DNA of 51,946 bases from assembly GCA_019912885.1 (NCBI GenBank), contig JAIOHV010000069.1, positions 1 through 51,946 on the forward strand, read 5' to 3'. Below, piece after piece: positions 1 to 8,350 of this stretch; within the stretch, counting starts at the first letter, position 1, and every line of letters starts with the position of its first letter. A program made the translations under genes and the position numbers. Below the pieces are notes generated by a model. That model worked only from the letters and a program-made list of their open reading frames with translations. It was not told the DNA's origin and searched no databases. The DNA is from a bacterium. GTDB lineage: Bacteria; Lernaellota; Lernaellaia; JACKCT01.

Positions 1-56
1 GCCGCGATCGCGCCCGCCGGTCCGCCGCCGACAACGGCCACGTCGATCGTCCGCAT
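1..56 (-). CDS. FAD-dependent oxidoreductase, geranylgeranyl-reductase-like (N-terminus only)
   Basis: Only the first 18 codons are in the window; the gene runs off the left edge. The ATG is at 56-54, and the protein begins with a beta strand followed by the dinucleotide-binding loop VVGGGPAGA, the GxGxxG-type FAD motif. Short starts of this form are typical of the geranylgeranyl reductase family, but also of many other flavoproteins, so the subfamily is inferred from context: the three genes upstream on the same strand encode a GGGP synthase, a radical SAM enzyme and a membrane methyltransferase. If it is a reductase, it would saturate isoprenoid chains. It is separated from the methyltransferase gene by 113 bases that carry a short heptamer repeat. 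Confidence 0.6.
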   Translation of the reverse strand, partial: MRTIDVAVVGGGPAGAIA

Positions 57-68
57 GGACGGAAATTC

Positions 69-96
69 TTCAATCTTCATTCTTCGATCTTCAATC
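69..96. repeat. Heptamer repeat array (TTCAATC-type, family A)
   Basis: Four consecutive 7-base units of the form TTCAATC / TTCATTC / TTCGATC / TTCAATC sit in the 113-base gap between the flavoprotein and methyltransferase genes. The same heptamer, in either orientation, recurs at 21481, 24774, 28381, 28521, 31222 and 48388. Confidence 0.7.
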
Positions 97-169
97 GCAT
101 CGGGCGTGCGCTCTCGCCCTTATTCCGGAACCGCGACCGGCACGGAACGGGTACGGGGGTTCATCGCCT

Positions 170-886
170 TCATTCCTCCACGGCTTTCGCCGCGCGCGCG
201 TTTCGCGCGAAATGCAGAATCACCCAACCGACCGGTCCGGCCGCGCCGATAAGCACGCCGTATCCGAGCACGCCCGTCACGGCGCACACGAGAAATCCGG
301 GCACCAGCGGCAGATACAGGAAATTGTTCAGTACGCCCTCGCGCCAATTGACGCCAAGTGCGATCGCGCCCTCGTAAGCGCGGGGCCGGCAGACAAGGCG
401 CGGCACCGCGTCGCGAAAACGCGCGTACGCGTCGCCGCGTGCCGCGAGTAGCGCGGCCTCCTCGTGGCGCATCAACACCGGGTAGATGAACGCAAGCAGC
501 GCCAGCATCGCGATGGCGCCCGCCGGAGGGACGACAAGAGCCATCGTGCCGAGCGAGACGATGTCCGCGGCGTAGATCGGATTGCGCAGATGCGCGTATG
601 GCCCCGCGACAATGAGGCGATCGGTTCGCACGTCGAACGCCATCATCCGCGCGGCGCCGAGCGTGCCGCCCGCCCACACGCGAAGAAACGATGCGCCCGC
701 GTTCATCGCGGCAAGCGCAAGGTAGTTCACCTGACGCACGGCGGCGACCGGCGCGCCAAGCCACGCGGCGGCGAGGTCAATCGCCTGCCGGTTGTCGAAC
801 AGATAGGCCGAAAACCCTGCCGCCGCGACGACGCACGCGGCCTCCACGCGATGACGAAACACGAAGCGCCCGACGGCGCCCTTCAT
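170..886 (-). CDS. Isoprenylcysteine carboxyl methyltransferase-like membrane methyltransferase
   Basis: This 238-residue polytopic membrane protein carries the signature of the ICMT/PEMT family of SAM-dependent membrane methyltransferases: GPYAHLRNPIY at residues 95-105, then RHEE at 140-143 and a GDAY...VPR stretch at 151-163, which in the family bind SAM. Several hydrophobic segments lie before and after. The ATG at 886 overlaps the TGA of the radical SAM gene (ATGA), and a longer reading upstream would run through that gene, so this start is favoured. The family methylates carboxyl, hydroxyl or amine groups of lipid substrates. Being coupled to a GGGP synthase gene suggests an isoprenoid lipid substrate, but this is inference; protein prenyl-cysteine methylation is not expected in bacteria. 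Confidence 0.8.
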   Translation of the reverse strand: MKGAVGRFVFRHRVEAACVVAAAGFSAYLFDNRQAIDLAAAWLGAPVAAVRQVNYLALAAMNAGASFLRVWAGGTLGAARMMAFDVRTDRLIVAGPYAHLRNPIYAADIVSLGTMALVVPPAGAIAMLALLAFIYPVLMRHEEAALLAARGDAYARFRDAVPRLVCRPRAYEGAIALGVNWREGVLNNFLYLPLVPGFLVCAVTGVLGYGVLIGAAGPVGWVILHFARNARAAKAVEE

Positions 887-2202
887 GGCGGATAATCCAG
901 GCCGAGCCGGTGATTCTTGCGGAAGCCGAGGTTGAGCGCGGTCTGCGTTCCCCAGGTGACGAGATCGAATCGCTTCCATCCCGCAAGCGATCGGCGTGCG
1001 ATCTCGCGGCGGCGATAAAATTTTTCGCGGCAGTGCGCCGCGCCGGCGTAAAGCTCGTCCACGCTCATCCTCGCGGGGCGGAAGACGACGTGGTTGCAGT
1101 CGTAGTGCGACCAGTCGAAGTCGAAAATGCGCCCCTCCTCGATCAGCCTCGCGTAGAGCGGCGTGCCGGGCATGGGCGTGACGATGCCGATTTGCGCCAC
1201 ATCCGCGCCGATCTCGTCCATCATCGCGAGCGTTTCGTCGAACACGTCGGGCCCGTCGTCGTCGAAGCCGAACATCAGCCCGACCTCGACGAACATGCCG
1301 CGATCGTGAAAGCGCCGCATCGCGTCGGCGTATTGCGCGACGATGTTGTGCCGTTTGTTCGATTCGGCAAGCGCGGCCATCGACACGGTCTCCAGGCCGA
1401 CGAACACCGCGCGCACCTTCGCGTCGCGCGCGGCATCCATCACCTCGTCGTCAAACGCCATGTCCATCGTCGTCTGGATGCCGGTGTATTTTTTCAGCGG
1501 CGCGAGCGCGCGAAACGCCTTGAGCGCGTAGTCGCGGTCGCCATAGATATCGTCGTCGGCGACCATGAGATGCCAGCGGCGCAGGTTCGGAAATTCCGCG
1601 CGCACCTCGTCGATATCGCGTTGCAGGAACCTTCCGCCCGCGAAGGCGTGCACCGAGCAATAGTGGCACTTGTAAACGCACCCGCGCGTGAACTGGATCA
1701 TGTCGAGCTGCGGATAGTGGCGGTTCGTGAAGATGTCGCGCCGCGCGGCCGGCACGCTGATTTTTCGCGTTCGCGCGGTGCCGTCGTATTTCGATTTCAG
1801 CGTGCCCGCCTCAAGATCCAGGCACAGCGCTTCCCACACCGCCTCGCCCCAGCCGATGACGATCGCATCGGCATGCGCGGCCGCCTCGTCGGGGCACGCG
1901 GTCGGGTGCAGTCCGCCGAGAATCACCGGGATGCCGCGTTGGCGGAAGATACCGGCAAGCTCGTACGCGCGCGGCGCCAGCGCCGTCAGCGCGCTGATCG
2001 CCACCGCGCCGGTGCGGTGCGTTTTCGGATCCCATACGTCGAGCACCTCGTCGATCGTCTCGATCTCGAAGGGCGCGGGCGTGGCCGCGGCGATCGTCGC
2101 GAGGCCGAGTTTGTAGTAGTGGAAATACGACGTGCCGCGCGGGCCGTGTCCCGGCCGCCGGCGCGAGACGCTCGACGCGGGCGCGACGAGGGTGATCTTC
2201 AT
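883..2202 (-). CDS. B12-binding-type radical SAM enzyme
   Basis: The 439-residue protein has an N-terminal Rossmann-like cobalamin-binding-type domain (about residues 1-140, including VILGGLHPT at 93-100) and a radical SAM barrel with the iron-sulfur motif C175-VYK-C179-HY-C182. Later segments such as GLMFGFDDDG and the PMPGTPLY motif are usual in this superfamily (BchE/hopanoid-methylase type). The start ATG at 2202 overlaps the stop of GGGP synthase, and its stop overlaps the start of the methyltransferase, so the three are translationally coupled. Known relatives methylate unactivated carbons, form rings or join carbon chains; the lipid context suggests modification of an isoprenoid chain, which is inference. 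Substrate unknown. Confidence 0.85.
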   Translation of the reverse strand: MKITLVAPASSVSRRRPGHGPRGTSYFHYYKLGLATIAAATPAPFEIETIDEVLDVWDPKTHRTGAVAISALTALAPRAYELAGIFRQRGIPVILGGLHPTACPDEAAAHADAIVIGWGEAVWEALCLDLEAGTLKSKYDGTARTRKISVPAARRDIFTNRHYPQLDMIQFTRGCVYKCHYCSVHAFAGGRFLQRDIDEVRAEFPNLRRWHLMVADDDIYGDRDYALKAFRALAPLKKYTGIQTTMDMAFDDEVMDAARDAKVRAVFVGLETVSMAALAESNKRHNIVAQYADAMRRFHDRGMFVEVGLMFGFDDDGPDVFDETLAMMDEIGADVAQIGIVTPMPGTPLYARLIEEGRIFDFDWSHYDCNHVVFRPARMSVDELYAGAAHCREKFYRRREIARRSLAGWKRFDLVTWGTQTALNLGFRKNHRLGLDYPP

Positions 2203-2978
2203 GCCGCGCCCCGAGGCGGCGCCGCGTGCACCGCGCCCGCGAGTTCGGCGACGATTCCGGCGACGTTGTCGCACGACTCGATCGCCGTGCCGGTGATGAC
2301 GATGTCCGCGCCGGCGCGCACCGCCGTCGCGACCTTTTCCGCGTCGCGCAGCCCGCCGCCGACGATGAGCGGGCCGCCCGCGCGCGCGGAGACGTATTCG
2401 ATCATCGCCGGACGCACCGGCGCGGGCGAGCCCGATCCGGCGTTCAGGTACACGAGAGGAAATCCGAACGCGCGCGCGGCGAGCGCAAAGGATGCGGCGC
2501 CCTCGACGTCCGTGGGATCGAGGAGCTCCGCCTGGCCGACGCGTCCCGCGGTGCCGCCGGGTTCGACAAGGATCATCGCGCAGCCGACTGCCGGCACCCG
2601 ATGCGCCGCGAGGAAGCTCGCGGCCCGCGCCTGCTCGCGCACCACGAAACGCACGTCGCGGCTGTTGAACAGCGAAAGGAAAAGCACGCCGTCCGCTCCG
2701 GAGACGGTCGCGGTCGCGGCACTGGAGGGAAACAGGAACACCGGCGTGCGTTCGCCCGCGCCGTTGAGGCTTTTTTTGACGATCTCGACGCAGCGGCCGA
2801 CAAGCGGGCCATTCACGTCGTCGGAGCCGCCGACAAGAAATGCGTCCGTGCCGCCGGCCACCGCGCCGTCGATTACGCCCGCCAGCGCATCCGGTTCGTG
2901 CGCGCACGGATCGATGGCGGTGATGTGCAACCGGCGATACACGAGCGACTGCGAGAAAAAGTCTCGCGGCTCATTCAT
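2199..2978 (-). CDS. Geranylgeranylglyceryl phosphate synthase (GGGPS/PcrB family)
   Basis: The 259-residue TIM-barrel protein joins a polyprenyl diphosphate to sn-glycerol-1-phosphate by an ether bond, the committing step of archaeal-type membrane lipids. Family motifs are all present: an ITAIDP strand at 19-24, VGGS at 49-52, LVEPGGTAGRVG at 137-148, YLNAGSGS at 177-184 (archaeal form YLEAGSG), VGGGLRD at 206-212 and GADIVITGT at 223-231. The EPGG and YLxAGSG motifs resemble the archaeal/FCB-bacterial group II enzymes more than Bacillus PcrB. The ATG at 2978 follows a GGGGAGGG ribosome-binding site. It heads a coupled set with the radical SAM and methyltransferase genes. No sn-glycerol-1-phosphate dehydrogenase or UbiA prenyltransferase is seen in the window. 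Confidence 0.93.
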   Translation of the reverse strand: MNEPRDFFSQSLVYRRLHITAIDPCAHEPDALAGVIDGAVAGGTDAFLVGGSDDVNGPLVGRCVEIVKKSLNGAGERTPVFLFPSSAATATVSGADGVLFLSLFNSRDVRFVVREQARAASFLAAHRVPAVGCAMILVEPGGTAGRVGQAELLDPTDVEGAASFALAARAFGFPLVYLNAGSGSPAPVRPAMIEYVSARAGGPLIVGGGLRDAEKVATAVRAGADIVITGTAIESCDNVAGIVAELAGAVHAAPPRGAA

Positions 2979-3008
2979 TACAAATACCCTCCCCGGCAAT
3001 CGTGCGGA

Positions 3009-4625
3009 TTATACATCACCTTCGGCGCGCGGCGAACGAAAAATCGCGGCGTGGGGCGTACCCGGCGGCGCGGCATCCGTCCCGCGCGCGCACCATACCG
3101 AAATCATCGTGCCGGACCGGCGTTTTTCGTGCGTTTGCGACAGGCGTTCGAGCACCTGCGTTCGCCCGGCCTGATCGTCGACGGACAGGTTTGCCGCCGC
3201 GACCGCGTCCGGATTGTGGATCTCCGCCGCGACAAGCCTGTCGGGATATCCCATTTTCGACGCCCGAATGCCCCAAAGCAGGGTGTCCGGATGCAGCACC
3301 TGAAGCCGGAATCGCAGCGTCGCGAGTGACGTTTCGGGAATGTCGCCGAAAACGAGCAGATCCCGGACCGGAATCCCGCACGCCTTCGCCTGTCCGTTGA
3401 TCGCCTCCGCGAGCCGGCTGACCTCGCCGGTCGCCAGGTGCGAGCGACCGTCCGGGTTATGATAGATTTTGAACAGGAATTTATCGCGCTCGACGAAGTC
3501 GGCCAAGGGCGAGATGTCACCGATCTGCCGCGCCACCGCCAACAGGATCAGAAGCATCGGCGCCAGGGCCCGAAAGGCACCGGGCAGGCGCCCAAGCACG
3601 CGGCCGGCGATGATCGCCAACGCCGGCGCGGCGTACCAGATATAATAATTCTGCTTTTTCGAAACGAATCCGAGCGCCACGAGCGGCACGAGCGCCCACG
3701 CGACGTACATCCAGAATCCCCCGAAGCGAAAGCGCTTGCTTGCGGCCGGCAGGGCGGCCAGGGTCAGCCCCACGCCGAGCGCGACGAAGAACAACTCTTC
3801 CGGATAAAGAAAAAACGATGTCGACGTTCCCGTTTCGGGCGGCAGATCCATTTCGATGCCGTAATACGGAATCATGATCGCAAGCCGGTCCACGCCAAAG
3901 CGCACGACGATCGCCGTCACCGCCGCGACAGCTCCCGCGGCGATCCACGGCGCTTCGCGGCGAAGCGCAAGCGACGGCGCGATCCGCGCGATTTGCACGA
4001 GATACACCAGGTAGATGGCCGCGAAGCTCATCATGGCGATAACGAAATTCGTGAAGGTATGGGCCATAAGCGCGTCGACCGCGGGCAGAAAGTAGAGCGG
4101 CCACGCCGGCCGCCGCGCGTTAGGCTCGTCGCCGCGGTCAAGCCACCCCGCCGCGAGCAGGAGAATGAGCGCGTGGACGTTATGCCCCTCGATCACGCGC
4201 GACATGGACATGACGACGGGTGTTGACGCGACCGCGGTCGCGACGATCACCCGGTCCAAAAGCGCAAGGCGCTTGCGCCCGATCGCCAGCGCGGCGAAGT
4301 AGATCGCGACCAGAAAGATTTGCCCCGAAAGACGCATCGTCCGAACGGAGGGACCGGCGATCGCCGCCACCGCCGACGACGCGGCATAGGCGACGCTGAA
4401 TCGCCAGTTGTTGTTTTGCGTATCGACGGAAAATTGATTGTCGGACGCGCGAAGCACCTCCTCGGTAAACCCCATGTATTTGTGCAACGCCGTGAGCTGA
4501 TTGGGGTGGGGAAACCCGCGAACTCCCGGACCGTCGGTCAGCGTGACGAACACGTTGATCCCGATAAGCGCGACGATCGGTAGCACCACGGCGGCCACGC
4601 GCCTTTGCAGCGACGCGCGAATCAT
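3009..4625 (-). CDS. Polytopic membrane protein, GT-C glycosyltransferase-like (tandem copy 2)
   Basis: This 538-residue protein has about ten hydrophobic segments and a soluble C-terminal third. It is a tandem duplicate of the next gene upstream (4622-6238): the two have exactly the same length and share a periplasmic-loop block (SDNQFSVDT..NNWRFS) and a SRVIEGHN-type segment. The latter resembles the SR....D stretch of PMT/ArnT-type GT-C transferases, but the usual acidic pair of the first loop is not conserved between the copies, so glycosyltransferase activity is only a suggestion. ATG 4625 overlaps the stop of its paralogue (ATGA). Only 30 bases separate its TAA from the GGGP synthase start, so it may share that transcript. 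Confidence 0.75.
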   Translation of the reverse strand: MIRASLQRRVAAVVLPIVALIGINVFVTLTDGPGVRGFPHPNQLTALHKYMGFTEEVLRASDNQFSVDTQNNNWRFSVAYAASSAVAAIAGPSVRTMRLSGQIFLVAIYFAALAIGRKRLALLDRVIVATAVASTPVVMSMSRVIEGHNVHALILLLAAGWLDRGDEPNARRPAWPLYFLPAVDALMAHTFTNFVIAMMSFAAIYLVYLVQIARIAPSLALRREAPWIAAGAVAAVTAIVVRFGVDRLAIMIPYYGIEMDLPPETGTSTSFFLYPEELFFVALGVGLTLAALPAASKRFRFGGFWMYVAWALVPLVALGFVSKKQNYYIWYAAPALAIIAGRVLGRLPGAFRALAPMLLILLAVARQIGDISPLADFVERDKFLFKIYHNPDGRSHLATGEVSRLAEAINGQAKACGIPVRDLLVFGDIPETSLATLRFRLQVLHPDTLLWGIRASKMGYPDRLVAAEIHNPDAVAAANLSVDDQAGRTQVLERLSQTHEKRRSGTMISVWCARGTDAAPPGTPHAAIFRSPRAEGDV

Positions 4626-6238
4626 GGCAACGCCGCGGCGATGCCGGGGCTTTTCGGGCACCACAAGCGCAAGTCCGCCCCCAAGTCCGCCGGCACGTGC
4701 GATTTGCGCAGCACGCGGCGAACGCGGTCCTGGTCGTCGGAATGAAAGTACGAACGCGCGGGCACATCCGAAAGCACGGGATGCAGAAGTTCCACGGCCG
4801 CGAGCGAGCGGGGATAGCGCCTGACCTCCGGGCTGATCCCGAACGTCTCGCGCGTCGGATCGTCGCGCAGCATCACGAAGTTCAACACCAGAACGAAGTT
4901 TTCCGAGGCGTTGCCGAACAACAAGATCGCGCGCCCGGGGCGATCGCAGCTCTGGTCGAGCTGTTCGATCTCGCGCGCGTATGCGGCAACGATATCGGGC
5001 TCGATGTAGAGGCGCGCCGTCAGATCGGCGTAGACTCCGTGGTAGTACACTTGGCGGTCGATCCAGTCCTCCGCGGGCGTGATGTCGCAAAGGTGCCGCC
5101 CGGCCGCCGAAAGGAGGAGAAGCGCCGGAATCGCGATCTTGATGCGCCGCGGCAAGTGCCATGACACACGCGCCGCGATGATCGCGACGGCCGGCGCCGC
5201 GTACCAGACGTAGTTGTTGTGTTTTTTTGCCATCAGAGAAAGCACGGCAAGCGGCGCCAGCGCCCAGGCGCCATACACCCAGAAACCCTCGAATCGATAC
5301 CGCTTCCACAGCGCGGGAACGGCCGCGAGCGTCAGGCCGAGCCCGACGGCGCCGAAAAACAGCGCCTGCGGATAGGCCAGCGGATGGCGCGGTAGGTGCG
5401 CGGCGACGGCCTGGTTCGTCTCCTCGCCGTAATACATCAGCGTGATGTAAAGGGACTGCGCGCCGAACCGGACGACGAGCGCCGCCGCGAGCGCGACCGC
5501 CGAAAGCGCCACCCGCCAGGACTCGTGCGCGAGCACCTTTTTCGGCGACGAACGGACCGCCGGCACGATAAACGCCGCGTACATCGCCGCGAAGCTGATC
5601 ATGGCGACCACGGCGTTCGTGAACATGTGCGTGACCAGCACATCGATCGCCGGCAAAAAATAAAACGGTAGCGGAAGATCGCGCGAACGCCGGTTGTCCC
5701 GGTCATCCAGATTCATCGCGGCCAGCACGAGCACGAGTACGTGCAGGTTGTGGTCCTCGATCTCGCGCGACATCGAAAGCACCGACGGCGTCACCGCGAC
5801 CGCCGTCGCGACGATGAGGCGATCCGAAAACGCAAACCGCTTGCGCCCGATCGCCAGTGCGCAAACGAAGATACCGACAAGAAACACCTGCCCCGACAGG
5901 CGAATCGCCTCGATCGATGTTCCGCCGATGCGCATGGCGAGGGTCGAAGCCGCGTAGAGCGGGCTGAATCGCCAGTTGTTGCCCATCGTATCGACGGCAA
6001 AATCGTTGTCCGTCGCGCGCAACTGCGTCTCGGTCAACCCGAAATACTTCTGCAAGGCGGTAACGTGATAGAGATGCGGAAAACCGCGAACGTTCAGCTC
6101 TTCGTCCACGACGACATAGGCGTTCATCGCCACGAGCGCGGCGATCGTCAGGCTCAAGGCGGCGATAGCCCGCCGCCTCGACGACGCATTCGCGTCCGCG
6201 CCGGGTGCCGGCTCAGGGAAGCGGTTCAAGATGCCCAT
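4622..6238 (-). CDS. Polytopic membrane protein, GT-C glycosyltransferase-like (tandem copy 1)
   Basis: This 538-residue multi-spanning membrane protein is a paralogue of the following gene. Conserved blocks include ATDNDFAVDT followed by NNWRFSPLYAAS in the first extracytoplasmic loop, LSGQVFLVGI, IGRKRFAF.DRLIVATAVAVTP, SMSREIEDHN, FYFLPAIDVLVTHMFTNAVVAMISFAA and WYAAPAVAIIA. Its first loop contains a DEE triplet that the other copy lacks. The start at 6238 (MGILNRF) lies 26 bases inside the end of the upstream SGNH gene; an earlier in-frame start at 6271 would extend the overlap. Likely an inner-membrane glycosyl or lipid-linked sugar transferase, given the superfamily resemblance and the envelope-type neighbours, but this is not proven. 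Confidence 0.75.
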   Translation of the reverse strand: MGILNRFPEPAPGADANASSRRRAIAALSLTIAALVAMNAYVVVDEELNVRGFPHLYHVTALQKYFGLTETQLRATDNDFAVDTMGNNWRFSPLYAASTLAMRIGGTSIEAIRLSGQVFLVGIFVCALAIGRKRFAFSDRLIVATAVAVTPSVLSMSREIEDHNLHVLVLVLAAMNLDDRDNRRSRDLPLPFYFLPAIDVLVTHMFTNAVVAMISFAAMYAAFIVPAVRSSPKKVLAHESWRVALSAVALAAALVVRFGAQSLYITLMYYGEETNQAVAAHLPRHPLAYPQALFFGAVGLGLTLAAVPALWKRYRFEGFWVYGAWALAPLAVLSLMAKKHNNYVWYAAPAVAIIAARVSWHLPRRIKIAIPALLLLSAAGRHLCDITPAEDWIDRQVYYHGVYADLTARLYIEPDIVAAYAREIEQLDQSCDRPGRAILLFGNASENFVLVLNFVMLRDDPTRETFGISPEVRRYPRSLAAVELLHPVLSDVPARSYFHSDDQDRVRRVLRKSHVPADLGADLRLWCPKSPGIAAALP

Positions 6239-7253
6239 TGTCGCGCAACCACGCCGCAAGGTGTTCGGCATACCAGGTCATGACGTACGCCGGCGGATGG
6301 AGATCGAGGTACTCCGCCGGCTTGCCGCCGGCTGTCAGAACGAATTCGGGAATGTCGGCGGCCGATCGGTATCGGCGAAATTGCAACGGATCGGCCCCGG
6401 GGCAAAAAAACAATACCACCCGCGCGCGATCCCGGGCGGCCTCCAGAAGCCGCTTGTACTCGCGAACGCCGTTCGCTTCGTGCGTGGGATCGACGCCCCA
6501 TCCCTTTCCGGCCACCAGCAAGCGCGTGAGAAGCGCGAGTCGGTAAATCCTCACCGCGCCGGCGGCGCGAAGCGTGGCGGGCGTCGGCTTTCGCTCGCCG
6601 GGAATTTCGCCGAGCACGTTTAAAAGCCGCGTCATGATGGTCGGATCGCGTTCCACGTACGGCGCGAGCCGGGTTCCGGGAAGCATCGTCGGGCCGGTCA
6701 CGTTTGACATCGCGAAAATGATGAGATCGGGCGAATACTTCCCAAGCGCCTCGTGCGCGACGACGGCCATCGACTCCGAGCCATACGCGGCCGTGCCGAA
6801 ATTCCAGACTTCGTAGCGCCCCGGTTCGCCCGCGTTGAGGCGCTCCTCGAGGCGCGCCGGCCACGTCTGGGTATCGTCAAGCCGGACGCCGTACACATTG
6901 GAGCCGCCCACGGCGACGATACGAAACACGCCCGGCGGCTTGATGTCGGTGTATTCGGTTCCGCGCGCTCCGTGCCGGTTGATGGTGACGCGCCGGCGCG
7001 GGTTGCCGCGCTCGATGACGGCGCCCGGTTTCAGGCGAAAAAACAATCGCGGGTCCGGATCGGGAACGTGCGCCTTGGAATCGACGTCCTGATAGAACAT
7101 CAGCAACTCCGCCATGCCGATATCGATCGCGAGCGCGCGCACGCCGATCTCGGCGACCAACAACGCGGCGACGCAACCGAAGGCGAATGCCAACGCGCGC
7201 CGCGGCAATCGTGCGACGAAGATCCGCTTGGCGCGCGGCGATCGTCCCATCAT
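6213..7253 (-). CDS. Membrane-anchored SGNH/GDSL hydrolase-like protein (tandem copy)
   Basis: The 346-residue protein has one N-terminal membrane anchor (about residues 15-40) and an extracytoplasmic SGNH-like domain. The nucleophile block reads VAVGGSNVYG (GGS instead of GDS), preceded by KPPGVFRI, and a late LDLHPPAYVMTWYAEHLA block supplies the usual histidine. It is a tandem duplicate of 7291-8337; the last 40 or so codons are still nearly identical at DNA level. Family members are esterases or acyltransferases of envelope polysaccharides and lipids. The start is taken as the ATG at 7253 (MMGRSPRAK), with no strong ribosome-binding site. Confidence 0.8.
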   Translation of the reverse strand: MMGRSPRAKRIFVARLPRRALAFAFGCVAALLVAEIGVRALAIDIGMAELLMFYQDVDSKAHVPDPDPRLFFRLKPGAVIERGNPRRRVTINRHGARGTEYTDIKPPGVFRIVAVGGSNVYGVRLDDTQTWPARLEERLNAGEPGRYEVWNFGTAAYGSESMAVVAHEALGKYSPDLIIFAMSNVTGPTMLPGTRLAPYVERDPTIMTRLLNVLGEIPGERKPTPATLRAAGAVRIYRLALLTRLLVAGKGWGVDPTHEANGVREYKRLLEAARDRARVVLFFCPGADPLQFRRYRSAADIPEFVLTAGGKPAEYLDLHPPAYVMTWYAEHLAAWLRDNGHLEPLP

Positions 7254-7290
7254 CGTCGTCCGCGTCCGACGGTGCGCGCATCGGCGATCG

Positions 7291-8337
7291 TCACGGCGCC
7301 TCCGACGGTGCAAGAAGTCCCTGGTCGCGCAACCACGTCGCGACGTGTTCGGCATACCACACCATGACGTAGTCCGGCGGGTGGATGTTACGGTATTCGT
7401 CGGGCATGTCGTCGGCGGATAGATCGTATACAGGAATGTCCGGGTGGTGGAGGTAATCGGTAAAAAGGTGGCGGTGCGCGGCGGGGCAGAAAAACAACAC
7501 CAGGCGCGCCCGGCCGCGCGCGGCCCGAACGAGCCGGTCGTACTCCTTCACCCCGTTGATCTGATGCAACGGATCGTCATCCCATCCGCGATCGTGAAAG
7601 CGGGTGAAACCGAAAATCGCCAGGCGATAAAGGCGAATCCGTTCCATCAGGCGCATCTGCCGGGGCGTCGGATACCGGTATCCGTCGATGCGGCCGAAGG
7701 CGCGAATCAGCCGCGTCATGATCTCGGGATCGCGCTCGATATACGGCCCCAGATCGGTGCCCGGCAGCATCGCGTTTCCGTTGGCGTTCGACGGCGCGAA
7801 GATGACGAGGTCCGGCTCGAAGCGGTCCAGCACTTCGCGCCCGAGGACGCCCATCTGCTCCTGGTTGTACGCCGAGATGCCGAAATTCCAGACCTCAAAG
7901 CGCCCGGGCTCGTCCGCGTTCAGGCGTTGGTCAAGCCGCGCGGGCCAGGTTTCGTTGTCGTCAAGCTGCGCGCCGTAAACGTTCGATCCGCCGAGCGCCG
8001 CGATGCGAAACACGCCCGGCGGCTTGACGGCCGTGTATTCCGTTCCGCGCGCGCCGTGGCGGTTGACCGTCACGCGGTATTTCGGAACCTCGTGTTCATA
8101 AACGGCGCCCGGTTTCAGGCGGAAAAACAGACGCGGATCGGGATCCGCCATGTGAACCGACTTATCGACGTCCTGGTAATACATCAACGTCTCGGCGACG
8201 CGGATGTCGAGCGCGAACAGGCGCACCGCGATCTCCGCGGCCACGACGCCGAGCGCGAATCCGAAAACCATCGCCAGCAGTCGCCGGGGCAGGCGGAACC
8301 AGAAGAGGCGCTGCACACGCACCTCGCGCAAAATCAT
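7291..8337 (-). CDS. Membrane-anchored SGNH/GDSL hydrolase-like protein (tandem copy)
   Basis: The 348-residue paralogue of the following gene has an N-terminal transmembrane segment (about 15-40), then PDPRLFFRLKPGAV, NRHGARGTEYT, KPPGVFRIAALGGSNVYG with the presumed catalytic serine, and IHPPDYVMVWYAEHVATWL near the end. The GGS in place of GDS is shared by both copies. The ATG at 8337 follows a GAGGCGG ribosome-binding site, which decides it over upstream in-frame starts. It lies 13 bases after another SGNH gene, so three consecutive genes encode extracytoplasmic SGNH-like proteins. The substrate is unknown; O-acyl group transfer or removal on a surface glycan would fit. Confidence 0.82.
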   Translation of the reverse strand: MILREVRVQRLFWFRLPRRLLAMVFGFALGVVAAEIAVRLFALDIRVAETLMYYQDVDKSVHMADPDPRLFFRLKPGAVYEHEVPKYRVTVNRHGARGTEYTAVKPPGVFRIAALGGSNVYGAQLDDNETWPARLDQRLNADEPGRFEVWNFGISAYNQEQMGVLGREVLDRFEPDLVIFAPSNANGNAMLPGTDLGPYIERDPEIMTRLIRAFGRIDGYRYPTPRQMRLMERIRLYRLAIFGFTRFHDRGWDDDPLHQINGVKEYDRLVRAARGRARLVLFFCPAAHRHLFTDYLHHPDIPVYDLSADDMPDEYRNIHPPDYVMVWYAEHVATWLRDQGLLAPSEAP

Positions 8338-8350
8338 CGTCCGCCTCGCA

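Noticed and set aside
691-3174. Long plus-strand open frame of about 820 codons
   Set aside because: It is antisense to the GGGP synthase, radical SAM and methyltransferase genes, all of which have clear family motifs; its product is Arg/His-rich with no recognisable domain, as expected of a shadow frame in GC-rich DNA.
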